Source: Devosia insulae DS-56 (GTDB lineage: Bacteria; Pseudomonadota; Alphaproteobacteria; Rhizobiales; Devosiaceae). From it: a stretch of DNA of 55,411 nt. Every line of letters starts with the position of its first letter. The stretch's first letter is position 1. The position numbers and the translations under genes were made by a program. The notes beneath the pieces are model-generated. The model had not been told where the DNA came from and made no database searches. It was given only the letters and a program-made list of their open reading frames with translations. The stretch covers positions 1 through 55,411 of the forward strand of contig NZ_LAJE02000189.1 of assembly GCF_000970465.2 (NCBI RefSeq), read 5' to 3'. Positions 17,161-25,473 of the stretch are shown piece by piece.

Positions 17161-18219
17161 TTATTTCGTCGCCGAGCCGGCGACGGCGATCACGGCGTCG
17201 GCGAAAGCCTGCGGCGCTTCCTGCGGCAGATTGTGGCCGATGCCGCCCGTGACGTTCCGGTGCTCGTACTTGCCGACGAATTTCTTGGCGTAGGCGGCGG
17301 GGTCGGGATGCGGCGCGCCGTTCGCGTCGCCTTCGAGGGTGATGGTCGGCACCGTGATGACCGGACCATCGGCGAGTTTCGCCTCGATCTCGTCGTACCT
17401 GGCCTCGCCCTTGGCGAGCCCGAGGCGCCAGCGGTAGTTGTGGACGGTGATCTCGACGTGGTCGGGATTGTCGAGCGACGCTGCCGAGCGGTCGAAGGTG
17501 GCGTCGTCGAACTGCCATTTCGGCGAGGCGATCTGCCAGATCAGCTTTGCGAAGTCGTGGCGGTACTTGTCGTAGCCCGCCTTGCCGCGCTCGGTGGAAA
17601 AGTAGAACTGATACCACCACTGCAGTTCTGCAGCCGGCGGCAGCGGCGTCATACCGGCCTTCTGGCCGCCAATGAGATAACCGCTTACCGACACGAGGCC
17701 AGTGCAGCGCTCCGGCCAAAGCGCCGCGACGATATCGGCGGTCCGCGCGCCCCAGTCGAAGCCGGCGAGGGTCGCCTTGTCGATCTTGAGCGCATCCATC
17801 AAGGCGACCGCATCCATGGCGACTGCCGACGGCTGGCCGTTGCGAACGGCGTTCTTCGACAGGAACCGCGTCGTGCCGTAGCCGCGAACATGCGGAACAA
17901 TGACGCGATAGCCGCGGGCCGTCAGCAGGGGCACAACGTCGACGAAACTGTGGATGTCGTAGGGCCAGCCATGCAGCAGCAGGATCGCCGCACCGTCGGC
18001 CGGGCCTGCCTCGACATAGCCGATGTCGAGTTCGCCGGCGTTGATCTGCTTTGTCGGGCCGAAACCATTCGCGGTTGCGCCGCTGGAGCCCGGCGGGGCG
18101 GCATCGCCGCCGCCCGAGGCTGACAGTGCGGAGCCGACGGCGCCGAATTGTGTGGCTGCGATGGCGAACGCTGCAGCGCCCAGGAACTCCCGGCGGTGCT
18201 GACTGAATTCCTCGATCAT
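17161..18219 (-). CDS. Tat-exported alpha/beta hydrolase (epoxide hydrolase/dehalogenase-like)
   Basis: A 352-residue protein whose N-terminus HRREFLGAAAFAIAATQF is a Tat signal, so it folds before export. The core has the oxyanion motif HGWPYD and a putative Asp nucleophile in GFDWGARTA, which places it with epoxide hydrolases and haloalkane-dehalogenase-like enzymes rather than serine esterases. The catalytic His is probably in GGIGHNLPQEAP. GGAG eight bases before ATG 18219 supports the start over MNEVK at 18294. A two-copy operator is 118 bp upstream. It heads a leftward run with the small kinase, the esterase and the UBP protein. Confidence 0.87.
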   Translation of the reverse strand: MIEEFSQHRREFLGAAAFAIAATQFGAVGSALSASGGGDAAPPGSSGATANGFGPTKQINAGELDIGYVEAGPADGAAILLLHGWPYDIHSFVDVVPLLTARGYRVIVPHVRGYGTTRFLSKNAVRNGQPSAVAMDAVALMDALKIDKATLAGFDWGARTADIVAALWPERCTGLVSVSGYLIGGQKAGMTPLPPAAELQWWYQFYFSTERGKAGYDKYRHDFAKLIWQIASPKWQFDDATFDRSAASLDNPDHVEITVHNYRWRLGLAKGEARYDEIEAKLADGPVITVPTITLEGDANGAPHPDPAAYAKKFVGKYEHRNVTGGIGHNLPQEAPQAFADAVIAVAGSATK

Positions 18220-18336
18220 TTTTGGTCTCCGTTGAACCGGCGATTGCGGGGGGAAACGAGCAGCCGACCAGCTCCGGGCCTTCACCTCGTTCAAACTCCG
18301 CCTGCAGTGAGCACCACGAGTGTAGCGGCGGCGATT

Positions 18337-18365
18337 GTATTAAAGTGTCGCCGGTACTTTCGTAT
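18337..18365. promoter_or_regulatory. Two-copy operator facing the leftward hydrolase
   Basis: GTATTAAAGTGT (18337-18348), spacer CGCCG, GTACTTTCGTAT (18354-18365). It has the canonical 17-bp periodicity and spacer. The near edge is 118 bp before ATG 18219. Confidence 0.7.
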
Positions 18366-18414
18366 TTCATGCTGTGAGTAGATCAGGTCAGTCTACGGAC
18401 GGTGTGTCGGAGTA

Positions 18415-18443
18415 ATACCTAGGTATGGCGCACACCTAGGTGC
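18415..18443 (+). promoter_or_regulatory. Two-copy operator with near-perfect palindromes upstream of the Tat epoxide hydrolase
   Basis: ATACCTAGGTAT (18415-18426, a perfect palindrome), spacer GGCGC, ACACCTAGGTGC (18432-18443). These are the best-conserved copies in the window, again 17 bp apart. The site ends 137 bp before the start at 18581. Confidence 0.8.
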
Positions 18444-18580
18444 AATCGACCTTCAATACTGCGGCAGGTCTAGTGCAGGGGTGCCGCTGGGCCACTGGTC
18501 GCCACGGCATCACACGTGAGCCGCGCTCCCTTTTCGGGAAAGGCCGGCAGGTTTCAGCCAGAGTGCCAATGGAGAAGAAA

Positions 18581-19876
18581 ATGTCCGTACAGAGTGCGCC
18601 GATGGGCCGTCGCGAATTCATGGTCGCTTCCGCGATCGTTGGGGCTGCCAGTGCATTGCTGCCTGCCGTCGCCACCAGTGCTGCTGCAGCACAGGGCGGC
18701 GAGGACGCCATCCGTCCGTTCGAGTTTCACGCTTCCGACGAGGCGCTGGCCGATCTGAAGCGCCGCATCAAGGCCACCAGGTGGCCAAGCGAGGAGTTGG
18801 TGCCCGATGCCACCCAGGGTGTGCAACTCGCTACCGTCAAGGCGCTCGCCGAGTACTGGGAAAAGCACCACGACTGGCGGAAATTCGAGAGCTACCTCAC
18901 CTCTCTGCCGCAGTTCGTCACCAAGATCGACGGCGTCGACATCCACTTCATCCACGTCCGCTCCAAGCACAAGAACGCCCTGCCGGTGATCGTCACGCAT
19001 GGCTGGCCGGGCTCGATCGTCGAGCAGCTGAAGATCATCGAGCCGCTGACCAACCCGACCGCCAACGGCGGCACCGAAGCTGACGCGTTCGACATCGTCA
19101 TCCCCTCGCTGCCGGGTCACGGCTTTTCCGGCAAGCCGACTGAACTCGGCTGGGATCCGATCCGGATCGCCAAGGCATGGGTCGTGCTGATGCGGCGCCT
19201 CGGTTACGACCGCTACGTCGCGCAGGGCGGCGACTGGGGCAATGCCGTCACCGAACAGCTGGCGCTGCTCACCCCAGCCGGTCTGCTCGGCATCCATACC
19301 AACATGGCGGCCACCATCCCCGATGACATCGCTGCTGTCCTGGCGGCAGGCGGTCCGGCGCCCAAGGATCTCTCGGCCGACGAGAAATACGCTTTCGACC
19401 AGCTCGATACCTTCTACAAGCACGGGCTCGCCTATGCGCAGGAGATGGGCAACCGTCCGCAGACCCTCTACGGCATCGAGGACTCGCCGGTTGGCCTCGC
19501 CGCCTGGATGCTCGATCACGACGCGCGCAGCTACGAGTTGATCACCCGCGTGTTCAACGACCAGGCCGAAGGCCTGACCCGCGACGACATCCTGAACAAC
19601 GTGACGCTCTACTGGCTCACCAATACGGCGGTCTCGTCGGCTCGCCTCTACTGGGAGAGCAAGCTGCCGTTCTTCGCACCCAAGCATGTGCCGTTGCCGA
19701 CTGCCGTCAGCGCCTTCCCGGACGAGATCTACACCCCGCCGCAGAGCTGGGCCGAGCGCGCCTACCCCAAGCTGATTCACTACAACCGCCTGAAGAAGGG
19801 TGGCCACTTCGCCGCCTGGGAGCAGCCCAAAGTGTTCACCGAAGAACTGCGCGCCAGCTTCAAGTCGCTGCGTTGA
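18581..19876 (+). CDS. Epoxide hydrolase with EHN domain, Tat-exported form
   Basis: A 431-residue paralogue of the enzyme at 13884-15128, but with a Tat signal (GRREFMVASAIVGAASALLPA). It has an EHN domain (about 45-150, IRPFEFHASDEALADLKRR), oxyanion HGWPGS, Asp nucleophile in QGGDWGN and catalytic His in GGHFAAWEQP. So one form of the same chemistry acts in the cytosol and one in the periplasm. ATG 18581 follows GGAG by 6 bp; ATG 18569 is also in frame. It is followed by a hairpin and the SDR gene 70 bp downstream. Confidence 0.92.
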   Translation: MSVQSAPMGRREFMVASAIVGAASALLPAVATSAAAAQGGEDAIRPFEFHASDEALADLKRRIKATRWPSEELVPDATQGVQLATVKALAEYWEKHHDWRKFESYLTSLPQFVTKIDGVDIHFIHVRSKHKNALPVIVTHGWPGSIVEQLKIIEPLTNPTANGGTEADAFDIVIPSLPGHGFSGKPTELGWDPIRIAKAWVVLMRRLGYDRYVAQGGDWGNAVTEQLALLTPAGLLGIHTNMAATIPDDIAAVLAAGGPAPKDLSADEKYAFDQLDTFYKHGLAYAQEMGNRPQTLYGIEDSPVGLAAWMLDHDARSYELITRVFNDQAEGLTRDDILNNVTLYWLTNTAVSSARLYWESKLPFFAPKHVPLPTAVSAFPDEIYTPPQSWAERAYPKLIHYNRLKKGGHFAAWEQPKVFTEELRASFKSLR

Positions 19877-19884
19877 CCTGAAGC

Positions 19885-19913
19885 CCCGCGGGACGGATTC
19901 GCCGTTCCGCGGG
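19885..19913 (+). terminator. Intercistronic hairpin after the Tat epoxide hydrolase
   Basis: CCCGCGGGACGG pairs with CCGTTCCGCGGG (12 bp including one G-U) around a 5-nt loop. No T tract follows, and the SDR gene with its own AAAGGAG starts at 19947, so partial termination or mRNA stabilisation is likely. Confidence 0.5.
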
Positions 19914-19946
19914 CACCCACTGCCACGCGTATAAAGGAGACGCAAA

Positions 19947-20699
19947 ATGGGACTGCTGACTGGCAAGATCGCCTTGATCACCGGCACCGCCGGCGGGCAG
20001 GGCAGGGTAGCCGCCCACGTCTTCACCCGCGAGGGCGCGCAGGTCATTGGTTGCGACCTGAACGCCGAACAGAATGAGGCTACGGTGCGCGAGGTCCGCG
20101 GGGGCGGTGGCGACATGACTGGCTTTGCGCCGGTCAATCTCACCGATCCCGCCCAGGTCGAGCGCTTCGTCGCAGATGCTGCCGAGGCCTATGGCGGCAT
20201 CGACATTGTCTACAACAACGCTGCCCTGGCGCGGTTCGGCACCGTGCCGGACATGTCGATCGAAGACTGGCACGCCACCATCGCCGGCGAGCTCGACAAC
20301 ACCTACTACGTCACCAAGTACGCCTGGCCACACCTCGTGGCTCGCGGCGGCGGGGTGATCCTCAACATCGCATCGATGGCCGGCATCATCGGTTTCCCGG
20401 CGCCGCCAATGTCGGCGCATGCCGCGGCCAATGCCGGCGTCATCGGCATGACCCGGCAGCTGGCCGTCGAGGGCGCGCCGCACGGCATCCGCGCCATTGC
20501 CATCAGCCCGGGCGCCATCGTCACGCGCGAGGCCGACCTCGACGCCGTCACTCGCGAAACCATTGCCAGCCGTACCCTGCTGAAGCGCTGGGGCCGGCCC
20601 GAGGAGATCGTCGAGGTTGCCGCCTTCCTCGCCTCCGACCGCGCTTCCTACATCACGGGCGCCAACATCCCGATCGAGGGCGGCACCACGGCCTGGTAG
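19947..20699 (+). CDS. Short-chain dehydrogenase/reductase with degenerate active site
   Basis: A 250-residue Rossmann-fold protein with the cofactor motif TGTAGGQG, the NNAA motif and the C-terminal GGTTAW. The catalytic YxxxK of classical SDRs, expected in a YGAAKAGV-like context, reads HAAANAGV: Tyr is His and Lys is Asn, each one base away (CAT, AAT). The usual Ser is present in IASMAG. Without Tyr and Lys, normal hydride-transfer catalysis is unlikely; it could be a binding or scaffold protein or have different chemistry. AAAGGAG upstream fixes the ATG. It is probably co-transcribed with the epoxide hydrolase. Confidence 0.85.
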   Translation: MGLLTGKIALITGTAGGQGRVAAHVFTREGAQVIGCDLNAEQNEATVREVRGGGGDMTGFAPVNLTDPAQVERFVADAAEAYGGIDIVYNNAALARFGTVPDMSIEDWHATIAGELDNTYYVTKYAWPHLVARGGGVILNIASMAGIIGFPAPPMSAHAAANAGVIGMTRQLAVEGAPHGIRAIAISPGAIVTREADLDAVTRETIASRTLLKRWGRPEEIVEVAAFLASDRASYITGANIPIEGGTTAW

Positions 20700-20763
20700 T
20701 CGCGCTGCCCCTCGGGCCATAGCATCGTGAGCAGGGCGTTCCCTCCCGTCCTCCTCACTGAGA

Positions 20764-20817
20764 CCGACCGGCAACCACGTCTCCGCCCTCCCTCGGACGG
20801 CCTGGTTTGCCGGTCGG
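20764..20817. terminator. Bidirectional terminator between convergent genes
   Basis: CCGACCGGCAA (20764-20774) pairs perfectly with TTGCCGGTCGG (20807-20817). The loop is long (32 nt), and a short T run (ATTTT) follows on the plus strand. It lies between the converging SDR and DUF3237 genes. Confidence 0.45.
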
Positions 20818-20824
20818 CGCATTT

Positions 20825-21295
20825 TCAGACGATTTCCGAGATCCAGTAGACCGGCCCTTGCGGCAGCCGCACGCCGGTGCCGACGGCGACGATCCGGTTG
20901 AGCCACTCATAGCGCGCAGCGGACGTGTCGAATCTCGGCACGATGCGGAAATAATAGGACGCCGGATCGACCTCTTCGCCACGCCCCAGCCGCGCCATCA
21001 CGTCCGCAGATCCATGGCGGATGCCGGTGTAGGTGATCGCGATCGTCGCGCCATCGTCGCTATGCAGCAGCGCCCGTGCATCGAGCAGCACCGCGCCATC
21101 GCCGCGCACCGTCTGCCAGTCGGCGCCACCGGGCACCACCGTGCCGTTGAGTCGGTCACCACCAAAGGTCCCGCCGTCGATGCTGCCAATCCGTCGTCGC
21201 GCACCGGGCGGCCCACCGGCATCGACCAGCGTGCCAACGGTTACGTTGAGGACCAGCAGTGGCCGCAACTGCAGTGAGGTGGAAGGGGATATCAT
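20825..21295 (-). CDS. DUF3237 family protein
   Basis: A 156-residue protein beginning MISPSTSLQLRPLLVLNVTVG. It has the DUF3237 pattern: Gly-rich GGTFGGDRLNGTVVPGGADWQ, RGDGAVLLDARALL, YTGIRHG and YYFRIVPRFDTS. The family forms beta-barrels of unknown function and often lies near catabolic genes. The start ATG 21295 is 2 bp after the hydrolase stop (coupled translation). It is the last gene of the tautomerase-hydrolase-DUF3237 unit. Confidence 0.82.
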   Translation of the reverse strand: MISPSTSLQLRPLLVLNVTVGTLVDAGGPPGARRRIGSIDGGTFGGDRLNGTVVPGGADWQTVRGDGAVLLDARALLHSDDGATIAITYTGIRHGSADVMARLGRGEEVDPASYYFRIVPRFDTSAARYEWLNRIVAVGTGVRLPQGPVYWISEIV

Positions 21296-21297
21296 GA

Positions 21298-22215
21298 TCA
21301 CACAGACGCTTTTGCGAGAGAGCGGCCGGCTGCAGCACCCAGCTGCCGGGCGAGAAAGTCGCGGATCAATACCGCGATCTCGTCGAGCTGCTCCTCGAGC
21401 GCAAAATGGCCGGCATCGAGGATATGGATTTCGGCCCCCGGGACGTCGCGCGCATAGGCAGACGCGCCATCCACCTGGAAGGACGGATCGTACCGTCCCC
21501 ACAATACCAGCATCGGCGGCTGTCGTTCCCGCAACCACGCCTGCCAGTCCGGATAGGACGCGACATTGCTTTGATAGTCGTAGAACAGGTCCGACTGGAT
21601 GCGGTCCTGGCCGGGGCGCGACAGCATCGCAAACTCCTCGGTCCAGCTCTCCGGGTTGTACCGCCGAGGATTTGGACTGCTGCCCACGTGCCGCTGGCGA
21701 GCAACCTCGAGCGATGTGAACGCCGACATGACCTCGGCCTCGTGTGCCGAGCGGTCGCGCCAGAAGGTCTTGCGGGCCTCCCAGAGCTGTCCCAATCCTT
21801 CGAGGTGGGCCACGGCGTTCTGCACGATGATCGCCTCGACCTGCTCGGGGTGCCTGAGCGCCAGCCGCATGCCGATGGGGCCGCCATAGTCCTGCTGCAG
21901 CAGCGAGTAGCGCCGCAGCCCGATAGCCCGGGTGAAGCTGGCGATGATGCGCGCCAGGTGATCGAAAGTGTAGGCGAAATCCCCCGCCGGGGGAGCGTCG
22001 CTCAGGCCGAACCCCGGATAGTCCGGGGCAATTAGGTGGTAGCGGTCAGCCAGCAGCGGGATCAGTTCGGCGTACATCTTCGACGAAGAGGGAAAGCCGT
22101 GCAGCATCAGCAGGGCCGGTGAGTCGGGCGAGCCGGCCTCCCGGTAGAAGATGCGCACCCCGTCCATGGTGACGGTTCGGTAAGTCAGCGTAGCTGACGT
22201 CGACAGCACGGGCAT
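21298..22215 (-). CDS. Alpha/beta hydrolase, dehalogenase/epoxide-hydrolase-like
   Basis: A 305-residue cytoplasmic protein. The oxyanion motif is LHGFPSSS; PDYPGFGLSD follows, and the nucleophile elbow is QQDYGGPIG, with Asp rather than Ser. Late acid and His are in WGRYDPSF and LDAGHFALEE. An Asp nucleophile fits haloalkane or haloacetate dehalogenases and epoxide hydrolases. It is preceded by the tautomerase (9-bp gap) and followed by DUF3237. Confidence 0.88.
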   Translation of the reverse strand: MPVLSTSATLTYRTVTMDGVRIFYREAGSPDSPALLMLHGFPSSSKMYAELIPLLADRYHLIAPDYPGFGLSDAPPAGDFAYTFDHLARIIASFTRAIGLRRYSLLQQDYGGPIGMRLALRHPEQVEAIIVQNAVAHLEGLGQLWEARKTFWRDRSAHEAEVMSAFTSLEVARQRHVGSSPNPRRYNPESWTEEFAMLSRPGQDRIQSDLFYDYQSNVASYPDWQAWLRERQPPMLVLWGRYDPSFQVDGASAYARDVPGAEIHILDAGHFALEEQLDEIAVLIRDFLARQLGAAAGRSLAKASV

Positions 22216-22224
22216 CGCAAACGC

Positions 22225-22461
22225 TCAGCGGCTCTTGGCAGCGAGCTGCTTGCGGTACTCCGCGACGGGAAGGCCACCCCATCCCCAGTTCTCCATTTCA
22301 ACCTCCTCGAAGATCACCCAGGTCCAGTCGACCGGCTTGTCGAGCACGTCGAGCAGCACCTGGCTCATCCCCTGGTAGATCGCCGCCTTCTGTTCGGCGG
22401 TGACATGGTCGACGCCTGGCTCGGTCCCTTCTCGCGTCAGCTGGACTGTTACGATCGGCAT
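22225..22461 (-). CDS. 4-oxalocrotonate tautomerase-family protein
   Basis: A 78-residue protein beginning MPIVTVQLTREG; after Met removal, Pro1 would be the catalytic base of this family. The rest (TAEQKAAIYQGMSQVLLDVL, then VIFEEVEMENWGWGG) has the right size and pattern for a single beta-alpha-beta tautomerase subunit that assembles as a hexamer. It heads a three-gene leftward unit. A two-copy operator begins 63 bp upstream. Confidence 0.88.
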   Translation of the reverse strand: MPIVTVQLTREGTEPGVDHVTAEQKAAIYQGMSQVLLDVLDKPVDWTWVIFEEVEMENWGWGGLPVAEYRKQLAAKSR

Positions 22462-22523
22462 GGCTCGTCTCCTCGAGGGTTGATGTCTCCCATCTGATCG
22501 CCCCGCCGGGCTGTCGCTCCATC

Positions 22524-22552
22524 ATCCCTTGGTATCGGCGATACTTTCGCGC
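22524..22552. promoter_or_regulatory. Two-copy operator shared by divergent tautomerase and enoyl-CoA hydratase units
   Basis: ATCCCTTGGTAT (22524-22535), spacer CGGCG, ATACTTTCGCGC (22541-22552). Both copies carry the downstream NATGG extension on their own strand. The site is 63 bp from each start codon (22461 and 22615), a symmetric divergent control region. Confidence 0.8.
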
Positions 22553-22614
22553 TATGGATCGCTGCTCCGCCCATCGCTGATGTTGCTCCCGACAATTCCT
22601 CAAGGAGCAGTGCC

Positions 22615-23478
22615 ATGGCCAGCGACCGTCAGCTTTCGATCGATCGGACAACGAAGGGCGTGTGGGTTGTCACCTTCAGCAACCCGCCGATCAACCTGCT
22701 GGACCCCGCCACGATCGACGAACTGCAGAGGCTGGTGGGTGAGGCGGAAGCCGACAAATCGTTGAAGGTGATCGTCTTCCAGTCGGCGAACCCGGATTTC
22801 TTCATCGCCCATTTCGACACGCGCAAGTCGGCGGAAATGTCCGCCGTGCCGGGCCCGACCGGCTTCACGCCGTGGATCGACGTCGTCATGCGGCTCAGCC
22901 ACGGCCCGTTCGTCAGCATCGCCAAGATCCGTGGCAGGACGCGTGGCGTCGGCACCGAGTTCGTCTTGGCCTGCGACATCCGGTTCGCCAGCCGCCAGAA
23001 GGCGGTGTTCGGTAATCCCGAGATCGGCGTCGGCCTGCCACCCGGGGGCGGCGCGCTCGAATGGTTGCCGCGGGTCATCGGCCGGTCGCGGGCTCTGGAG
23101 TTTGCGCTCAGCGGCGACGATTTCGATGCCGATGTGGCTGAGCGGTACGGGCTCGTCAACCGAACCATCGATGACGCCGAACTCGACGGTTTTGTCGATG
23201 CGCTGGCGACACGCCTCAGTTCCTTCGACCGCGATGCCCTCGGCCAAATCAAGGCCCAGATCAGCCGCATCGGGGTGCCGACCGGCGAGGAAATCGAAAC
23301 CAGTAATGGACTGTTCTTTTCCGGCCTGAGCCGGCCGGACGCCGTGGCGCGCCGGGCAAAGCTGCAGACCGTCGGCTACGGCGAGCGCAGCACCTTCGAG
23401 CTCAACTTCGGGCGCGTCGTAACCGCCTTGGGTCCTGACGGCAGCGAGCTTTCCTCGGCTGTCAGCACTGCAAACTAG
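22615..23478 (+). CDS. Enoyl-CoA hydratase/isomerase-family protein
   Basis: A 287-residue crotonase-fold protein. The oxyanion-hole segments are ANPDFFIAHFD and KIRGRTRGVGTEFVLACD, with the first conserved Glu in TEFVLACD. The second catalytic region reads GLPPGGGALEWLPR, where the family often has Glu or variants, so hydratase activity is not certain. GGAG eight bases before ATG 22615 supports the start. It is the first gene of a rightward unit with the next two genes. Confidence 0.85.
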   Translation: MASDRQLSIDRTTKGVWVVTFSNPPINLLDPATIDELQRLVGEAEADKSLKVIVFQSANPDFFIAHFDTRKSAEMSAVPGPTGFTPWIDVVMRLSHGPFVSIAKIRGRTRGVGTEFVLACDIRFASRQKAVFGNPEIGVGLPPGGGALEWLPRVIGRSRALEFALSGDDFDADVAERYGLVNRTIDDAELDGFVDALATRLSSFDRDALGQIKAQISRIGVPTGEEIETSNGLFFSGLSRPDAVARRAKLQTVGYGERSTFELNFGRVVTALGPDGSELSSAVSTAN

Positions 23479-23515
23479 CTCCCATCTGGGCGCCCCCACC
23501 AAACGGAGACTGGAA

Positions 23516-24040
23516 ATGAACGACCACGAAATCGTCGACTCAAGTTTCAGCGCCATCATCAACGCGCCAATTGCCAGGATCGATATACCGACCTGGGCCT
23601 TCGCGCTTCCCGAGCTCGAATATCAGGGTTGCTCGCCGGCCCATATCGCCGCCGGCTTTACCACCGCTCCGGACGGCAAGCGCATGTCGATCAATGTCGA
23701 AACCATCGGCGGCAGCCTGATGGTGCAGCACTATGTCGAAAAGCTCGCCGAGCCGGATCACCTGATCCTCGACTCGATCTCCGACGTCTTCACCCCGAAC
23801 GGCCACACGACGATCCAGGTCATCTGGGAGCTCAGCGTCAAGCCGATCGATGCAGAGAAGTGCGAGTTCACCAACCACGTGCGGTCGCTCGCCACCCACC
23901 ACCTGCTGGCCCTGCTGGATCGGCAGGGCATCCCGTTCGAGATCTTCCGGACCCAGCGTCAGCCGATGTCGATCGCCCACAACCGGGCCGAGACACCGCT
24001 GTTCGCCGCCAGCCTCGAGCGTGCGGCGCTCCGCAACTGA
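23516..24040 (+). CDS. Conserved hypothetical, possibly SRPBCC-fold protein
   Basis: A 174-residue protein, cytoplasmic by sequence. The opening VDSSFSAIINAPIARIDIPTWAF and alternating beta-rich pattern (MSINVETIGGSLMVQHYVEK, HTTIQVIWELSVKPI) resemble the SRPBCC/START-like hydrophobic-ligand fold, but this is an inference from pattern only. GGAG precedes ATG 23516. It lies between the enoyl-CoA hydratase-like gene and the isochorismatase-like gene. Confidence 0.7.
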   Translation: MNDHEIVDSSFSAIINAPIARIDIPTWAFALPELEYQGCSPAHIAAGFTTAPDGKRMSINVETIGGSLMVQHYVEKLAEPDHLILDSISDVFTPNGHTTIQVIWELSVKPIDAEKCEFTNHVRSLATHHLLALLDRQGIPFEIFRTQRQPMSIAHNRAETPLFAASLERAALRN

Positions 24041-24065
24041 TCTGCAACAGGACTGGATCCCGAAA

Positions 24066-24704
24066 ATGTCACCTCCGAGCTACTCGCGGGGCGCGACGGC
24101 GCTCGTGCTGATCGACCCCTACAACGACTTTCTCTCCGAAGGCGGCAAGGTCTGGCCACGCGTCCAGTCCATCGCCGAGGAAGTTGGCCTCATCGCCAAT
24201 CTGATCGCCATCGATCGCGCCGTCCGGGCGGTCGGGATCCAGGTTTTCTTCGCGCCACATCGCCGGTGGGAGCCCGGCGACTACGAGACCTGGCAGCACC
24301 CCAATCCGACGCAGGTCGGCATCATGCAGCGCCACTCCTTCGCGCGTGGGACCTGGGGCGGCGACTGGCACCCGAGCTTTGTGCCAAAGCCGGGCGATAT
24401 CGTCGCCAAGGAGCACTGGTCGCAGAGCGGCTTTGCCAATACCGACCTCGACCAGCAGTTGCGCCAGCACGGCATCACCCACGTCATCTTTGTCGGCCTG
24501 CTCGCCAACACCTGCGTCGAGTCGACCGGCCGCTATGCCATGGAGCTCGGCTATCATGTCACCCTCGTCCGCGACGCCACGGCCGCCTACAGCAAGGAAA
24601 TGATGCACGCGGCACACGAACTGAACGGTCCGACCTTCGCCCACGCGATCGTCACCACCAGTGACCTGCTGGTCGCCCTGAAGGCTCTGCCGCAGGCGTT
24701 GTAG
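24066..24704 (+). CDS. Isochorismatase-like cysteine hydrolase
   Basis: A 212-residue hydrolase of the isochorismatase/nicotinamidase family. The Asp-Lys-Cys triad is visible: Asp in VLIDPYNDF, Lys in DIVAKEHWSQSGF and Cys in LLANTCVESTGR. Family members hydrolyse amides, enol ethers or carbamates; the substrate is unknown. The start ATG 24066 is 25 bp after the previous stop. It closes a three-gene unit. Confidence 0.9.
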   Translation: MSPPSYSRGATALVLIDPYNDFLSEGGKVWPRVQSIAEEVGLIANLIAIDRAVRAVGIQVFFAPHRRWEPGDYETWQHPNPTQVGIMQRHSFARGTWGGDWHPSFVPKPGDIVAKEHWSQSGFANTDLDQQLRQHGITHVIFVGLLANTCVESTGRYAMELGYHVTLVRDATAAYSKEMMHAAHELNGPTFAHAIVTTSDLLVALKALPQAL

Positions 24705-24718
24705 CGGTCGCGCTGCCG

Positions 24719-24747
24719 ATACGATGGTCTCCACGACACCTTGGTGC
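24719..24747. promoter_or_regulatory. Two-copy operator upstream of the FMN reductase
   Basis: ATACGATGGTCT (24719-24730), spacer CCACG, ACACCTTGGTGC (24736-24747), followed by GATGG. It ends 87 bp before ATG 24834. Confidence 0.8.
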
Positions 24748-24833
24748 GATGGAATTGAGGTCCCCCCGGTCCTCACATAGTCGGTGAAAGCGCAGCGGAA
24801 TTCGCCGGCGCCAACCGATCGAGGATCAGCAAA

Positions 24834-25463
24834 ATGGACAACCCCAGGATCGCCGTCATCATCAGCTCGACCCGTGCCACCCGGTTCGGCGAAATACCGG
24901 CGCGGTGGATCTACGAGCTGGCCCTGGCCCGGGGCGATATGGAACTCGAGCTCATCGACCTCCGGGACTATCCGATGCCGTTCTTCGACGAGCCGGCGTC
25001 CAATGCCTGGGTGCCGGCGCGGAACGAGACCGCCCTGCGCTGGCAGCGCAAAGTCGCGCAGTTCGACGGCTACATCTTCGTCACCGCCGAATACAATCGC
25101 GGCATCCCCGCCGTGCTGAAGAACGCCCTCGATTACTCCTACCCCGAGTGGAATCGGAAAGCCGCGGCGTTCCTCGGTTACGGCAGTGTCGGCGGCGCCC
25201 GCGCCGTCGAGCAACTGCGGCTGAACTGCGTCGAGCTGCAGATGGCCCCGACGCGCACCGGCGTCCACATCCAGGGGGCCGACTTCTTCGACGCCCTGCA
25301 GAATGGACGGAACCTCGATGCCATCCCCTACATCACAGAGAACGCCACCGTGATGCTCGATGAGCTCTACTGGTGGGCAAGCGTGCTTTCCGCCGGCCGC
25401 GCCGCGAGCAGCGAATTCTCGGCGCCACGCCTGCGCGGCGCTGACGACACGCTGGTGGCGTAG
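24834..25463 (+). CDS. NADPH-dependent FMN reductase
   Basis: A 209-residue flavodoxin-like oxidoreductase. The phosphate-binding motif is IISSTRATRFGE (family GSTRxxR), and TAEYNRGIPAVLKNALDY matches the family's EYNxSxPGxLKN motif. Such enzymes reduce FMN, quinones, chromate or azo compounds with NAD(P)H. The GAGG at about 24821 supports ATG 24834. It is followed after 10 bp by a small secreted protein. Confidence 0.9.
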   Translation: MDNPRIAVIISSTRATRFGEIPARWIYELALARGDMELELIDLRDYPMPFFDEPASNAWVPARNETALRWQRKVAQFDGYIFVTAEYNRGIPAVLKNALDYSYPEWNRKAAAFLGYGSVGGARAVEQLRLNCVELQMAPTRTGVHIQGADFFDALQNGRNLDAIPYITENATVMLDELYWWASVLSAGRAASSEFSAPRLRGADDTLVA

Positions 25464-25473
25464 GAGCGTCGCC

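Larger units (their letters stand above)
18220..18580. other. Divergent intergenic region between two Tat-exported hydrolase genes
   Basis: This 361-bp gap holds two separate two-copy operators (18337-18365 and 18415-18443), one nearer each gene. I see no gene or RNA in it. Confidence 0.7.

Noticed and set aside
18554-20143. Minus-strand open frame of 529 codons opposite the Tat epoxide hydrolase
   Set aside because: Antisense shadow; the plus-strand product has full epoxide hydrolase motifs.
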